DNA from: Emcibacter nanhaiensis | GTDB lineage: Bacteria > Pseudomonadota > Alphaproteobacteria > Sphingomonadales > Emcibacteraceae | Assembly (NCBI RefSeq): GCF_006385175.1 | Contig: NZ_VFIY01000018.1 | Location: forward strand, 186,001-250,000 | DNA: 64,000 nucleotides | Direction of reading: 5' to 3' | Shown here: positions 50,245-62,444 of the stretch, one piece after another | Layout of the letters: each line of letters starts with the position of its first letter | Position numbering within the stretch: the stretch's first letter is position 1 | Program-made: the position numbers and the translations under genes | The notes under the pieces: model-generated | The model's database searches: none | Seen by the model: only the letters and a program-made list of their open reading frames with translations | What the model was told of the DNA's origin: nothing

Positions 50245-50358
50245 ATGAGCAAATTTCACAGAAACAAAAAGAAAGCTCCCAAAGGTAGCGAACAGAATAC
50301 GATCTGGCTGCTGATTATTGCCGCCGCCGTGCTGGTGATCATCCTGGCCACCCTCTGA
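50245..50358 (+). CDS. Small single-pass membrane protein, 37 residues
   Basis: ATG after AAGGGG with 6 bp spacing. The protein has a basic head (MSKFHRNKKKAPKGSEQNT) and one membrane helix (IWLLIIAAAVLVIILATL) ending at the C-terminus. Small tail-type membrane proteins of this sort are common and often regulate larger membrane complexes. No family recognised. It is in the gap between bdhA and the convergent meaB. Confidence 0.55.
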   Translation: MSKFHRNKKKAPKGSEQNTIWLLIIAAAVLVIILATL

Positions 50359-50369
50359 ACAGGCCCGCC

Positions 50370-51305
50370 CTACATCAAACGAAAAATCTCTACACTCTTG
50401 CGGAACGGTGACTGGCCGGCCGCCAGCGCGATCCGGTCTTTGACTTTTTTCAGGCCTTCGCTGCCGTATTTCTCCCGCACCATATCCCGGAGCCAGCTCT
50501 GCGCCTGGGCCTGGCGACTGCGCTCCAGTTCACCGGTCTGCTGCAGCCAGTCCGCATGCCCGTCAACCGCCGCTACCAGATCCTTGATCCCCTCGCCGCT
50601 GCTGGCGCTCAGTTTCAGGACCGGCACCTGCCAGCCCTCCTGTCCGGCGTCCGAGAGGCCGAGCGCCCCGGCCACATCTGCCCTGGCCCGGTCGGCCCTG
50701 GCGCCCATATCCGCCTTGGTCACCACCATGATATGGGGCACTTCCATGATCCCGGCCTTCATGAATTGCAGGCTGTCGCCGGACCCGGGCTGGATGCAGA
50801 AGATCACCGTGTCCGCCACCGATGCGACATCGGTTTCCGACTGGCCGACACCGACCGTTTCCACCAGGACGATATCATAGACTGCCCGCATCAGGATCAT
50901 GGCCGGCACCGTCAGGCCCGCGAGCCCGCCGAGCCGCTCCCGCGCCGCCATCGAACGCACGAATATTCCCTCATCCTCGGGATTAGTGGCGAACCGGGTC
51001 CGGTCGCCGAGCAAGGCGCCGCCGGTGCGACGACTGCTGGGATCGACGGCGATCACGCCGACAGTTTTGCCGGACTTGCGCCAGGTTGCAATCAGGGCAT
51101 TGATCAAGGTCGATTTGCCGACCCCGGGCGGACCGGTCAGGCCCAGCACATGGCCGTGGGGATGTTGCCAGGCCTCGTCCAGCAGGTGGGTAACAGCGGA
51201 GTCTTCCGGGGAATGTTCGATAGCAGCCAGCGCCCGGGCCATGGCGGCCTTGCCGCCGGCCCTGAGGTCTGTGATGGTCTGGGGAAACGAGGCCGAGATG
51301 TTCAT
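50370..51305 (-). CDS. meaB: Methylmalonyl-CoA mutase-associated GTPase MeaB
   Basis: 311 residues. G1 is GLTGPPGVGKSTL, followed by VGVIAVDPSSRRTGGALLGDRTRF, VETVGVGQSETDVA and VVTKADMG (NKxD-like). A helical arm ends the protein (WLRDMVREKYGSEGL). MeaB protects and loads the B12-dependent mutase. The mutase genes themselves are not in this window. Next to PHB genes it fits propionate or branched-chain catabolism. GGGGGTTAA precedes the start. Confidence 0.93.
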   Translation of the reverse strand: MNISASFPQTITDLRAGGKAAMARALAAIEHSPEDSAVTHLLDEAWQHPHGHVLGLTGPPGVGKSTLINALIATWRKSGKTVGVIAVDPSSRRTGGALLGDRTRFATNPEDEGIFVRSMAARERLGGLAGLTVPAMILMRAVYDIVLVETVGVGQSETDVASVADTVIFCIQPGSGDSLQFMKAGIMEVPHIMVVTKADMGARADRARADVAGALGLSDAGQEGWQVPVLKLSASSGEGIKDLVAAVDGHADWLQQTGELERSRQAQAQSWLRDMVREKYGSEGLKKVKDRIALAAGQSPFRKSVEIFRLM

Positions 51306-51326
51306 TTAACCCCCGATGTAGGATGA

Positions 51327-51749
51327 TCAGGCTTGCTTGATTTCCCAATCATAGGTCAGTTTGGCGGCTTTGCCCAGTGTCAGTGAGGCGGAACAATATT
51401 TGGTCATGCTGAGTTCCACCGCCCGCTGCACCTGGGCTTCCTTCACGTCATTGCCGGTGACCACAAAATGCATATGGATGTCAGTATAGACCTTGGGCGG
51501 CTCCTCGGCCCGCATGCCGGACACCTGACAAACGCAATCTGTGATGTCCTGCCGCGCTTTCTTGAGGATCAACACCACATCGATGCTGGCGCAGCCGCCA
51601 GCTCCCATCAGCAGCAAGTCCATGGGGCTGTGGCCAAGACCGGTGCCACCGTTGGCGGCACCTGCATCCATGGTCACCGTATTGCCGGAGGCGGCCTCGC
51701 CGATAAAAGTCAGTTTACCGGCCCAGGTGACCGCCACTTCTTTCTTCAT
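51327..51749 (-). CDS. OsmC-family protein
   Basis: 140 residues. Family marks are GHSPMDLLLMGAGGCASIDVV with a reactive cysteine near residue 54, and the second cysteine in MTKYCSASLTLGKAAKLTYD near residue 118. OsmC and Ohr proteins are thiol peroxidases acting on organic hydroperoxides; the pattern here is of the broader OsmC group. It lies 5 bp downstream of ppdK on the same strand. Confidence 0.9.
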   Translation of the reverse strand: MKKEVAVTWAGKLTFIGEAASGNTVTMDAGAANGGTGLGHSPMDLLLMGAGGCASIDVVLILKKARQDITDCVCQVSGMRAEEPPKVYTDIHMHFVVTGNDVKEAQVQRAVELSMTKYCSASLTLGKAAKLTYDWEIKQA

Positions 51750-51754
51750 GGGGC

Positions 51755-54421
<2,667 letters not shown>

Positions 54422-54426
54422 GATAC

Positions 54427-56544
54427 TTAACCTTCAATGTTTGAAAAATCCGCCACCAGATTCATGGTTTTGCGAATCTGCGACAAAATCCTTAAGCGAT
54501 TCTGCCGCTCTCCCGAATTTTCACTGTTCACGGTCACTCTGTCAAAGAAATCATCAATGGGTTGGCGCAATGTGGCTAGCTGCGCCATGGCTTCTTCGAA
54601 CTGTTCCGCGTCAACAGCGGCTTTAACAGCCCCGGACACCTCTCCAAGGCTGTTGAATAGTGTAGTTTCCTCCGCCTGGGTACCCGCAGTGGGCTCCCCG
54701 TCGTAGGAGGTATCGTCTTTTTTCTCTTCAATTTTTACAATATTGACCGCCCGCTTGTAACCGGCGAGCAGGTTCGTGCCATCCTCGGTGTCGAGGAAGT
54801 TCTTCAGCGCTTCGACCCGGGCCAGCAGCCGGACCAGGTCATCTTCCCCGCCAAGCGAGAAGACAGCTTCGATCATGTCGTGGCGTACGCCTTGTTCTCT
54901 CTGCTGGACTTTCAAACGGTCTGCATAGAAATCCAGAAGTTCATAGGTCTCAGTATAATGGCCTTTGGAAAAACCATTCATTGCTTTTGTGAATTTGGCA
55001 ATTGGCGTCCCGCGTAATTTTGCCACATCCTTGGCAACAAGGTCCCGCGCAACATCTGTCAGATCTGCAAGCGACAGCCTCAATCCATTTTCAAGAATCA
55101 GGCGAATACATCCCAGGGCCGCACGTCGCAAGGCATAGGGATCCTTGGAGCCGGTGGGTTTTTCCCCGATGTAAAAGAAGGCCGCCAGCGTATCAACCTT
55201 TTCAGCCAGCGCCACGGCAATACTGACCGGAGCGGACGGGCATTTGTCACTCGGCCCCTTCGGGGAATAATGTTCAGCAATGGCCTGGGCCACTTCTGCG
55301 GCCTCGCCCTCAGCCTCGGCATAATATTTACCCATCAGGCCCTGCAGGTCGGCAAATTCGCCGACCATGCCGCTGACCAAGTCAGCTTTACACAGTTGGG
55401 CCGCCCGTTTGGCCTTGTCCACATCGGCGCCGATCAGTTCAGCGATATGGGCAGACAATTCTACCAACCGCCCCACTCGCTCGCCAACCTTGCTGATTTC
55501 GGCATGGAACACGATATCCTGCAACTTCGGCAGATTGTCCTCCAGCTTGCCTTTCAGGTCCTGGTCCCAGAAGAATTTGGTATCGGCCAGCCGGGCGCGC
55601 AGCACCCGCTGATTGCCGTCGATGATCTTGGCGCCGTGATCGTCGGTCTTCATGTTGGAGACAAAGACGAACTTGTTGGCCAGCTTGCCGGTGCTGTCCA
55701 CAAGCGAGAAATATTTCTGGTGGCTGCGCATGGCGCTGGTCAGCGCCTCCTGCGGCACATCGAGGAATTCCTCATCAAACTCACCCAGCAGGATGACCGG
55801 ATATTCGGCAAGGCCGGCGATTTCGTCGAGCAGCGCCGGATCATCCAGCAGCTCCAGCCCGGCGCTTTCCGCCAGGGCCTTGGCTTCAAACAGGATTCTT
55901 TCCTTGCGCACGGCGGTGTCCAGCACCACATAGGCCTTGCCCAGCCTGGCCTGATAATCGGCAAAGGAGGAAACTTCAAAGCTGTCCGGCGCCAGGAAAC
56001 GATGGCCGCGGGTGGTGTTGCCACTCACGAGTCCGTCGCCCAGGTCAAAACCGACCACATCCCCGTCCAGCAGGCACAGCACGCTGTGTAGCGGCCGCAC
56101 CCAGCGGAGTGATCCCGCGCCCCAGCGCTGGGATTTGGGCCAGGGGAAGGTACGGATAATTTCCGGCAGGAACTCGGCCAGCACCTCGCTCGCCGGGCGG
56201 CCTTTCTTTTCGATCACCGCATAAAGGAAGGTGCCTTTTTTCTCTTCACGGATTTCCACCTGGTCGCGGCTGACGCCCGCGCCCTTGAGGAAGCCGTCGA
56301 TGGCCTTTTCCGGCGCATCGGCGCGGGGGCCGCGGCGTTCTTCGGACACATCCGGCTGTTCGCTGGCCAGTCCCTCGATATGCAGGGCCAGGCGGCGCAC
56401 CGTCACATAGGCGGTCGCTTTGTCGTAAGTGAGGCTCGCCTCATCCAGCTTGGCGGTGACCAGACGCTTGAGGTCGTCAGCCGCCTTCTGCTGCATGCGG
56501 GCGGGAATTTCTTCGGAGAACAGTTCAAGCAGCAATTCAGCCAT
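54427..56544 (-). CDS. glyS: Glycyl-tRNA synthetase beta subunit
   Basis: 705 residues. The start [20 protein letters not shown] and internal LDTAVRKERILFEA, EFPVILLGEFDEEFL-like and HQKYFSLVD segments are those of GlyS, with the HD-like and anticodon-binding parts toward the C-terminus. The beta subunit binds the tRNA in the alpha2beta2 enzyme. Its ATG overlaps the glyQ stop as TAATG. Near 54700 there is an acidic insert (EEKKDDTSYDGEPTAGTQAE), a loop not usual for the core. Confidence 0.96.
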   Translation of the reverse strand: MAELLLELFSEEIPARMQQKAADDLKRLVTAKLDEASLTYDKATAYVTVRRLALHIEGLASEQPDVSEERRGPRADAPEKAIDGFLKGAGVSRDQVEIREEKKGTFLYAVIEKKGRPASEVLAEFLPEIIRTFPWPKSQRWGAGSLRWVRPLHSVLCLLDGDVVGFDLGDGLVSGNTTRGHRFLAPDSFEVSSFADYQARLGKAYVVLDTAVRKERILFEAKALAESAGLELLDDPALLDEIAGLAEYPVILLGEFDEEFLDVPQEALTSAMRSHQKYFSLVDSTGKLANKFVFVSNMKTDDHGAKIIDGNQRVLRARLADTKFFWDQDLKGKLEDNLPKLQDIVFHAEISKVGERVGRLVELSAHIAELIGADVDKAKRAAQLCKADLVSGMVGEFADLQGLMGKYYAEAEGEAAEVAQAIAEHYSPKGPSDKCPSAPVSIAVALAEKVDTLAAFFYIGEKPTGSKDPYALRRAALGCIRLILENGLRLSLADLTDVARDLVAKDVAKLRGTPIAKFTKAMNGFSKGHYTETYELLDFYADRLKVQQREQGVRHDMIEAVFSLGGEDDLVRLLARVEALKNFLDTEDGTNLLAGYKRAVNIVKIEEKKDDTSYDGEPTAGTQAEETTLFNSLGEVSGAVKAAVDAEQFEEAMAQLATLRQPIDDFFDRVTVNSENSGERQNRLRILSQIRKTMNLVADFSNIEG

Positions 56545-57458
56545 TACGCGTCTCCCTCGCCCAGCGACTTGAGGTAGGCCTCACAGCAGCTTTTCGCCAG
56601 GGCGCGGACCCGGCCGATATAGGCCTGGCGTTCGGTAACGCTGATCACGCCCCGCGCATCCAGCAGGTTGAAGACATGGCTCGCCTTGATGCACTGGTCA
56701 TAGGCCGGCAGCGGATAATATTTGCCGTCTTCCACGCCCTGTTGCAGGATCGAGGCGCATTCCTTCTCGGCATCCTCGAAATGGCGGAACAGCATCTCGG
56801 TATCGGCCAGCTCGAAGTTATAGGCGGAAAATTCCTTTTCGTTCTGCAGGAATACATCACCGTATTTGACGCCTTCCCCGTTCCAGTCGAGGTCGTAAAC
56901 ATTATCGACGCCCTGGATATACATGGCCAGGCGCTCGAGGCCGTAGGTGAGCTCACCCATCACCGGTTTGCAGTCAAACCCGCCGACCTGCTGGAAATAG
57001 GTGAACTGGCTCACTTCCATGCCGTCGCACCAGACTTCCCATCCCAGCCCCCAGGCGCCCAGCGTCGGGCTTTCCCAGTCGTCCTCTACAAAGCGGATGT
57101 CATGCTCCATGGCATCAATGCCAAGCACTTTCAGGCTGTCGAGGTAAAGCTGCTGGATATTTTCCGGAGACGGTTTCAGCACCACCTGGAACTGGTAATA
57201 ATGCTGCAGACGGTTGGGGTTTTCCCCATACCGGCCATCGGTCGGACGGCGGCAGGGTTGCACGTAGGCGGCCTTCCACGGCTTGGAGCCGAGCGAGCGC
57301 AAAGTGGTGGCGGACTGGAAGGTGCCGGCCCCCATCTCCAGATCATAAGGCTGCAATACCACGCAGCCCTGATCAGCCCAGTATTTCTGGAGCTTCAGGA
57401 TAAGAAATTGAAAGGCGGTTTCCTTGCGGTCCGCAGCATCTCCCGTTGAGGAATTCAT
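56544..57458 (-). CDS. glyQ: Glycyl-tRNA synthetase alpha subunit
   Basis: 304 residues. [20 protein letters not shown], then [34 protein letters not shown], and the region [12 protein letters not shown]-like [15 protein letters not shown] identify GlyQ, which holds the class II catalytic core for glycine activation. It works with GlyS, encoded next with a one-base overlap. The first residues ([14 protein letters not shown]) are a short extension. Confidence 0.97.
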   Translation of the reverse strand: MNSSTGDAADRKETAFQFLILKLQKYWADQGCVVLQPYDLEMGAGTFQSATTLRSLGSKPWKAAYVQPCRRPTDGRYGENPNRLQHYYQFQVVLKPSPENIQQLYLDSLKVLGIDAMEHDIRFVEDDWESPTLGAWGLGWEVWCDGMEVSQFTYFQQVGGFDCKPVMGELTYGLERLAMYIQGVDNVYDLDWNGEGVKYGDVFLQNEKEFSAYNFELADTEMLFRHFEDAEKECASILQQGVEDGKYYPLPAYDQCIKASHVFNLLDARGVISVTERQAYIGRVRALAKSCCEAYLKSLGEGDA

Positions 57459-57585
57459 TAACCGTCTTGTTCCTTGAGTTTACGCATTTGCGAAATTACC
57501 CGCGGAAACTACCGAGCCGCCCGCCACTCGTCAAGAAATGAATCGGCATTTAACAGTTAACCATCTCCCATGAATTAGGAAAATC

Positions 57586-58440
57586 CTAAAGACCGAAACG
57601 GCCCCAGTGGGCGCGCTCGTCCAGCACCGCCATAATTTCCCGGGAAATCGCGCGCTTGCGTCCGCCCAGGCCAAGCAGGCTCTTGATAAAGCTTTTCTCG
57701 CCCTCGATGCGGTTGAATTTGGTCTTTTCACCAAATTTTTCCTTCATGACGCTTTGCAGATCGCCGACCCCGTCGATGAGTCCCATCTTTTCGGCCTCGG
57801 TCCCGGTCCAGAATTTGCCCGAGAACATGACCTTCTGGGTGCCTTTCAGCTTGTCGCCTCGGCGTTCCTTGACCATATCCTTGAAAAAGCCGTGGATATC
57901 TTTCTGGATTTCCTTGAGAAACTTGACGTCTTCTTCCTTCTCCGGCTGGAACGGATCGAGGATGGATTTATTTTCCCCGGCGGTATAGACGCGACGGTCG
58001 ACACCCACCTTCTCGATCGCCTTGTCAAAACCGAAACCGGCGGAAATGACGCCGATGCTGCCGATAATGGACGCGGCACTGGCGTAGATTTCATCCGCGG
58101 CCAGGGACAGCATATAGCCACCGGACGCGGCCACATCCTCGGCAAAGGCGTAAACCGGGATTTCCTTTTCCTCGGACAGCTTGCGGATCCGGCGCATGAT
58201 CAGTTCGCTCTGCACCGGAGAGCCGCCCGGGCTGTTGATGGCCAGCGCCACCGCCTTCACGCCAAAAACATCAAAGGCTGCCTCAATGCGTTTTTCCACC
58301 CCGGCCAGGTTGAGCGCCTCGCTGAATTTGCCGGAGGTGCCAATCACGCCTTCAAGCGGCAGGATAGCGACGACCGGTTTTGTATCACCGAGAAGTGGCA
58401 GGGGAAGTTTGGCGAGCAGCGTCCTGATTTTTTTGAGCAT
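57586..58440 (-). CDS. sppA: S49-family signal peptide peptidase (SppA-like)
   Basis: 284 residues, the short single-domain form. VVAILPLEGVIG starts the domain, AINSPGGSPVQSELI precedes the catalytic serine in EDVAASGGYMLSLAADEIYA, and the lysine region SIIGSIGVISAGFGFDKAI follows. There is a basic, weakly hydrophobic N-terminus rather than a strong membrane anchor. The enzyme should degrade released signal peptides or other membrane peptides. It lies upstream of glyQ on the same strand, a conserved neighbourhood. Confidence 0.88.
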   Translation of the reverse strand: MLKKIRTLLAKLPLPLLGDTKPVVAILPLEGVIGTSGKFSEALNLAGVEKRIEAAFDVFGVKAVALAINSPGGSPVQSELIMRRIRKLSEEKEIPVYAFAEDVAASGGYMLSLAADEIYASAASIIGSIGVISAGFGFDKAIEKVGVDRRVYTAGENKSILDPFQPEKEEDVKFLKEIQKDIHGFFKDMVKERRGDKLKGTQKVMFSGKFWTGTEAEKMGLIDGVGDLQSVMKEKFGEKTKFNRIEGEKSFIKSLLGLGGRKRAISREIMAVLDERAHWGRFGL

Positions 58441-58497
58441 TCTAAATCCGTTTTATTTTTCTGTTTTTGTTACACATCCACATGGCGATCGGACATC

Positions 58498-59265
58498 TTA
58501 GCCGATATCCAGCTTTTGTCCATGTCGCTGGATCGCCTCGGCCCGGTCGGTATATCCGCCATCGGATGTATGAACGACCAGTCCGCGTTTCAAGACAAGC
58601 GGCGTCCGGCTGCCCTTTCTTGCCCGCACGATCACCCGTCCGGCATTACCCCCCTCCCTGGACCAGATGGGATAGACGATGATTTCGCCGGCCCGCCCCT
58701 GCAGCGCGGACAATATTTCCGCCAGCCGCTCCGCTTTCTGGACCAATGACAGATATCCTTTCGGCTTTACCATTTTAAGACAATGTTCAATCCACTCGCT
58801 CAGGGTCAGATGGCTGTCCGCATGAGCCAGGGCCCGGTTTTCCTGGGGGGAGACGGAATGGGTGTCCTTTTCATAATAGGGCGGATTGGTCACCACATGG
58901 TCGTAGCTGTTCTTTGTGCATTCCGCCGGCGGTGCGGCAAGATCACCTTCAAAATAACTGATCCGGTCTTCAAAACCGTTCAGTTCCGCATTGGCCCGGG
59001 CGAATTCCACATGCAGCGGCTGCAGCTCCAGGCCGTGCAGCACCAGATCCCGGGAGGCCTCCCCCAGACGCCCGGCAAGACAGGTGAGAATGCCGCCGGT
59101 GCCGGCGCCCACATCAAGGAGCCGGTCCCCCGGCCGGGGGTCCAGGGTCGCCGCCAGATGCACCGTATCCATGGAGACGCGGTAGCCCTTGCGCGGCTGA
59201 TGCAGCCGGACCAGTCCGCCGAGGAAATCATCTGTGCTATAGTCGGTCTGAAAAAGCTCTGTCAT
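58498..59265 (-). CDS. trmN6: tRNA1(Val) adenine(37)-N6-methyltransferase TrmN6-like
   Basis: 255 residues. After YRVSMDTVHLAATL comes the SAM motif LLDVGAGTGGILTCLA, then GLELQPLHVEFARAN and the catalytic NPPYYEKDT motif of N6-adenine methyltransferases. The YfiC/TrmN6 family methylates A37 of tRNA-Val. Gene order with the DUF2007 gene, sppA and glyQS agrees with other alphaproteobacteria. Modification of a rRNA or protein glutamine is less likely. Confidence 0.88.
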   Translation of the reverse strand: MTELFQTDYSTDDFLGGLVRLHQPRKGYRVSMDTVHLAATLDPRPGDRLLDVGAGTGGILTCLAGRLGEASRDLVLHGLELQPLHVEFARANAELNGFEDRISYFEGDLAAPPAECTKNSYDHVVTNPPYYEKDTHSVSPQENRALAHADSHLTLSEWIEHCLKMVKPKGYLSLVQKAERLAEILSALQGRAGEIIVYPIWSREGGNAGRVIVRARKGSRTPLVLKRGLVVHTSDGGYTDRAEAIQRHGQKLDIG

Positions 59266-59274
59266 GAGCTGTCT

Positions 59275-59511
59275 TTAGCGAATTTCATCGCTAAAATCCA
59301 CATCATCCGCAAGACCGGCCTGTCGAATCAGAAATTTAGCCCGCGCGGTTGATTCCGGCGCCACCATTACCCGACGGGCGATTCCCCCTATACCGCCCCC
59401 AAACAGACTGGCTAGCCCATCGAGTACACAAAACTCGATCCCTTCGCTGTCAAACAGCGCGGAAACTCTGGTAATAAGCACCACATTATCCGATGAAAAA
59501 AGTTCTCTCAC
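59275..59511 (-). CDS. DUF2007-family small protein
   Basis: 78 residues from a GTG at 59511, with GAGGTC eight bases upstream; a longer frame to 59574 lacks family sequence. RELFSSDNVVLITRVSALFD, then GIEFCVLDGLASLFGG and RRVMVAPESTARAKFLIRQA, follow the DUF2007 pattern. Proteins of this group are annotated as putative signal-transducing domains, without known function. It overlaps the regulatory gap to ispB and precedes trmN6 by 9 bp. Confidence 0.8.
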   Translation of the reverse strand: MRELFSSDNVVLITRVSALFDSEGIEFCVLDGLASLFGGGIGGIARRVMVAPESTARAKFLIRQAGLADDVDFSDEIR

Positions 59512-59716
59512 GTGATTTTGACCTCGAATTAAGCCCGAATTCGCCCGATCTTCCTTGACCTTACCATAGGGCAATGACTATTTTGCCCCGGTAGACAAAA
59601 CACCGGTCCAAAAAGATAAACCGAGTTTATCAGCAGAGACCTGCATTGACCACAATCCGGACGACCGGGTCAAAACCCCCGCTCTTAAACCGGATCATTA
59701 AGACACAGGATTTATC

Positions 59717-60733
59717 GTGGGTGTAGTTGTTAATTTCGAAGACGAGAAAAAGGGCGAAAGCGCGCTTGCCCGGCTGCAAAAGCTGGTCAAGGACGATATG
59801 GACAAGGTCAACCAGACCATTCTCCATAAAATGCAGAGCCCCGTCGCCCTGATCCCCCAGCTTGCCGGACACCTGATTGCCTCCGGCGGCAAACGCCTGC
59901 GCCCGATGCTGACCATCGCCTCTTCCCGCTTGTGCGGCTATGAAGGCGACCGGCATGTGGAACTGTCCGCCTGTGTGGAATTCATTCACAGCGCCACCCT
60001 GCTGCATGACGATGTGGTTGACGAAAGCGACCTGCGCCGCGGCCGGGATACCGCCAATGCGGTCTGGGGCAACAAGGCCAGCGTGCTGGTCGGCGACTTT
60101 TTGTTCAGCCGCTCCTTCGAGCTGATGGTAGCCGACGGCTCGCTGGAAGTGCTGCGCATCCTGTCCCATGCCTCCAGCGTCATTGCCGAAGGCGAGGTGC
60201 TGCAGCTGACCACGGCCAACGACACCGACACCACCGAAGACAGCTACATGGAAGTGATCGCCGCCAAGACCGCAGCGCTGTTTGCCGCGGCCTGCGAAAT
60301 CGGCGCCGTGATTGCCGAACGCCCCACCGCCGAGCAGGAAGCCCTGCAGAGTTACGGCAAGAACCTGGGCATCATCTTCCAGCTGGTGGATGACGTACTG
60401 GATTATTCCGCCGAACAGGAAAAGCTCGGCAAAAGCGTCGGCGACGACTTCCGCGAGGGTAAAATCACCCTGCCGATCGTGCTCGCTTTCCGGCGCGGCA
60501 CCGACGAAGAGCGGGCCTTCTGGCGCCGGACCATGGAAGAACTGGAGCAACAGGACGGCGACCTGGAAAAGGCGCTCGACCTGATCAACAAGCATAATGC
60601 CCTGAACGACACCCTGGAGCGCGCCCGCCACTATGGCGCCATCGCCCGGGATGCGCTGGCCATTTTCCCCGACAATGAACATCGCCAGGCTTTGACCGAT
60701 ATTGTCGATTTCTGTATCGCGCGGGCCTACTGA
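59717..60733 (+). CDS. ispB: Polyprenyl (octaprenyl-type) diphosphate synthase
   Basis: 338 residues from a GTG with AGGA six bases upstream. The first aspartate-rich motif is LLHDDVVDES, preceded by GGKRLRPML; the second is FQLVDDVLDY. The length and motifs are those of IspB-type synthases, which make the C40 to C50 side chain of ubiquinone from IPP and FPP. Its last 7 bp overlap the end of the convergent dus gene. Confidence 0.95.
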   Translation: MGVVVNFEDEKKGESALARLQKLVKDDMDKVNQTILHKMQSPVALIPQLAGHLIASGGKRLRPMLTIASSRLCGYEGDRHVELSACVEFIHSATLLHDDVVDESDLRRGRDTANAVWGNKASVLVGDFLFSRSFELMVADGSLEVLRILSHASSVIAEGEVLQLTTANDTDTTEDSYMEVIAAKTAALFAAACEIGAVIAERPTAEQEALQSYGKNLGIIFQLVDDVLDYSAEQEKLGKSVGDDFREGKITLPIVLAFRRGTDEERAFWRRTMEELEQQDGDLEKALDLINKHNALNDTLERARHYGAIARDALAIFPDNEHRQALTDIVDFCIARAY

Positions 60734-61686
60734 TTCCCGTCTGACAACATCGCCGAAATTTCCTCCAGGGCCTGAAGCCGTTTCAGATCCCGGAACATCT
60801 CGTCCGCGGCCGGATAGCACAGCCGGAGATAGGTAAACCATTGCTTGATGCGGGACGGCAGAAAGCCACCCCGGTGATCGGAGCGTTCAATGCCGGCGTA
60901 GCGCAGCAGAAGCCCCCGCACCTGATCCCAGGACAGCGGGGCCGCGCCGTCAGCAATCACCCGGCTCAGGTTCGGCAGGGCCATGGCCCCACGCCCGATC
61001 ATGATATCCTGACAACCACTTTCCCGGCGGCAGGCCTCGGCATCCTCGGCGGTCCAGATGTCCCCGTTGGCGACCAGAGGCAGCGTCACCTCTTCCCGGA
61101 TCTTTGCAATCCAGTGCCAGTGGGCCGGCGGCTTGTAGCCTTCCACTTTGGTGCGGGCATGGACAGTCAGGCGATTTGCCCCTGCCGCCTCGATCGCCCG
61201 GGCATTATCCAGCGCCAGCGACTTGTCCTCGTATCCCAGCCGCATCTTGGCGCTGACCGGCAGGTTGGCCGGCACAGCGGTGCGTACGGCGCTGATGATT
61301 TTATAGAGCGTTTCCGGTTCCCTGAGCAGGATTGCGCCGCCCTTGCTCTTGTTCACGGTTTTCGCCGGACAGCCGAAATTGAGGTCCACCCCCGGGGAGC
61401 CCAACTCCACCGCCCGGGCCGCATTTTCCGCCATCCAGTCCGGATCCTGGCCCAGCAGCTGGATCATCACTGGCGTCCCGGACGGGGTCTTCGCGCCGCT
61501 TTTCAGTTCCGGGCAGTATTTATAGAACAGGGCCGGTTTATAAAGCTGGTTGGTGACCCGGACGAATTCGGTGACACAAAGTTCGTAGTTGCCGACCGAG
61601 GTCAGCATGTCGCGCATGACATAGTCCACCACCCCCTCCATGGGCGCGAGATAGATTTTACCGGCTGACTGGAGAGTTTCCGCCAT
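60727..61686 (-). CDS. dusC: tRNA-dihydrouridine synthase (DusC-like)
   Basis: 319 residues from the ATG at 61686; an upstream extension of 54 codons is rejected because it crosses the end of rluA. The FMN-binding barrel starts with IYLAPMEGVVDYVMRDM, then LNFGCPAKTVNKSKGGAIL with the catalytic cysteine, KMRLGYED, HARTKVEGYKPPAHW, and VANGDIWTAEDA with IGRGAMALPNL. The wording GVVDYVMRDMLTSVGNYELCV resembles DusC rather than DusA or DusB. The enzyme reduces uridine in the tRNA D-loop. Confidence 0.9.
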   Translation of the reverse strand: MAETLQSAGKIYLAPMEGVVDYVMRDMLTSVGNYELCVTEFVRVTNQLYKPALFYKYCPELKSGAKTPSGTPVMIQLLGQDPDWMAENAARAVELGSPGVDLNFGCPAKTVNKSKGGAILLREPETLYKIISAVRTAVPANLPVSAKMRLGYEDKSLALDNARAIEAAGANRLTVHARTKVEGYKPPAHWHWIAKIREEVTLPLVANGDIWTAEDAEACRRESGCQDIMIGRGAMALPNLSRVIADGAAPLSWDQVRGLLLRYAGIERSDHRGGFLPSRIKQWFTYLRLCYPAADEMFRDLKRLQALEEISAMLSDGNQ

Positions 61687-61688
61687 CT

Positions 61689-62345
61689 CTAGAACGGCAC
61701 CGGCGACGTGAAGGTCACCGTCTCTTTTCTGACCGGATGAAACAAGCTCAGGCTGTGGGCGTGCAGCTGCAGCCGATCGGTCATATTCTTCACCTCGTCG
61801 GACGCGTAGAAGGGATCGCCGAGAATGCTGTGGCCCATCTGCTGGCAATGCACCCGGAGCTGGTGCGAGCGGCCAGTGACCGGTTTGAGCTCCAGCCGGG
61901 TGACATCCCCCTCTTCCCGCTCCAGCACCCGCCAGCGGGTCAGGGCCTTTTTGCCGCGCTCGAAATCCACCATCTGCCGCGGCCGGTTGGGCCAGTCGCA
62001 GATCAGCGGCAGGTCAACCTCCCCTTCATCCCCAGCCACATGACCGGCGACCCGGGCGATATAGGTCTTTTCGGTGCGGCGATGTTCGAACTGACGGCCG
62101 ACATGGCCGTGAATCTCCTTGCTCAGCGCCATGACCAGAATGCCGGAGGTTTCCATATCCAACCGGTGAATGGTGCTGGCCGTGGGATAGCGGCTCTGCA
62201 CCCGGCTTTCGAGGCAGTCTTTCAAATGGTCGTGGCGGCCCGGCACCGACAGCAGGCCGCTCTGCTTGTTGAGCACGAGCAGATAGTCATCCTCATAGAG
62301 GATGTCGAGATAAGGCTCCAGCGGTGGGGCATAATCGGGAAGCAT
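61689..62345 (-). CDS. rluA: RluA-family pseudouridine synthase
   Basis: 218 residues, like E. coli RluA in length, with no S4 domain. LYEDDYLLVLNKQSGLLSVP, IHRLDMETSGILVMA with the catalytic aspartate, and TGRSHQLRVHCQQMGHSILGD are the family motifs. It should modify 23S rRNA U746 and tRNA U32. It ends 2 bp before the start of the dus gene on the same strand, so they probably share a transcript. Confidence 0.92.
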   Translation of the reverse strand: MLPDYAPPLEPYLDILYEDDYLLVLNKQSGLLSVPGRHDHLKDCLESRVQSRYPTASTIHRLDMETSGILVMALSKEIHGHVGRQFEHRRTEKTYIARVAGHVAGDEGEVDLPLICDWPNRPRQMVDFERGKKALTRWRVLEREEGDVTRLELKPVTGRSHQLRVHCQQMGHSILGDPFYASDEVKNMTDRLQLHAHSLSLFHPVRKETVTFTSPVPF

Positions 62346-62444
62346 GCTTTGTCTTGCCGGCTAGGTTTGTCAAAATCCCGGCAGCGATATCACGGCACTG
62401 ACAGGAAAAGCAACAAAAACCGGCCGATGAGGATGGCAGCGGGA

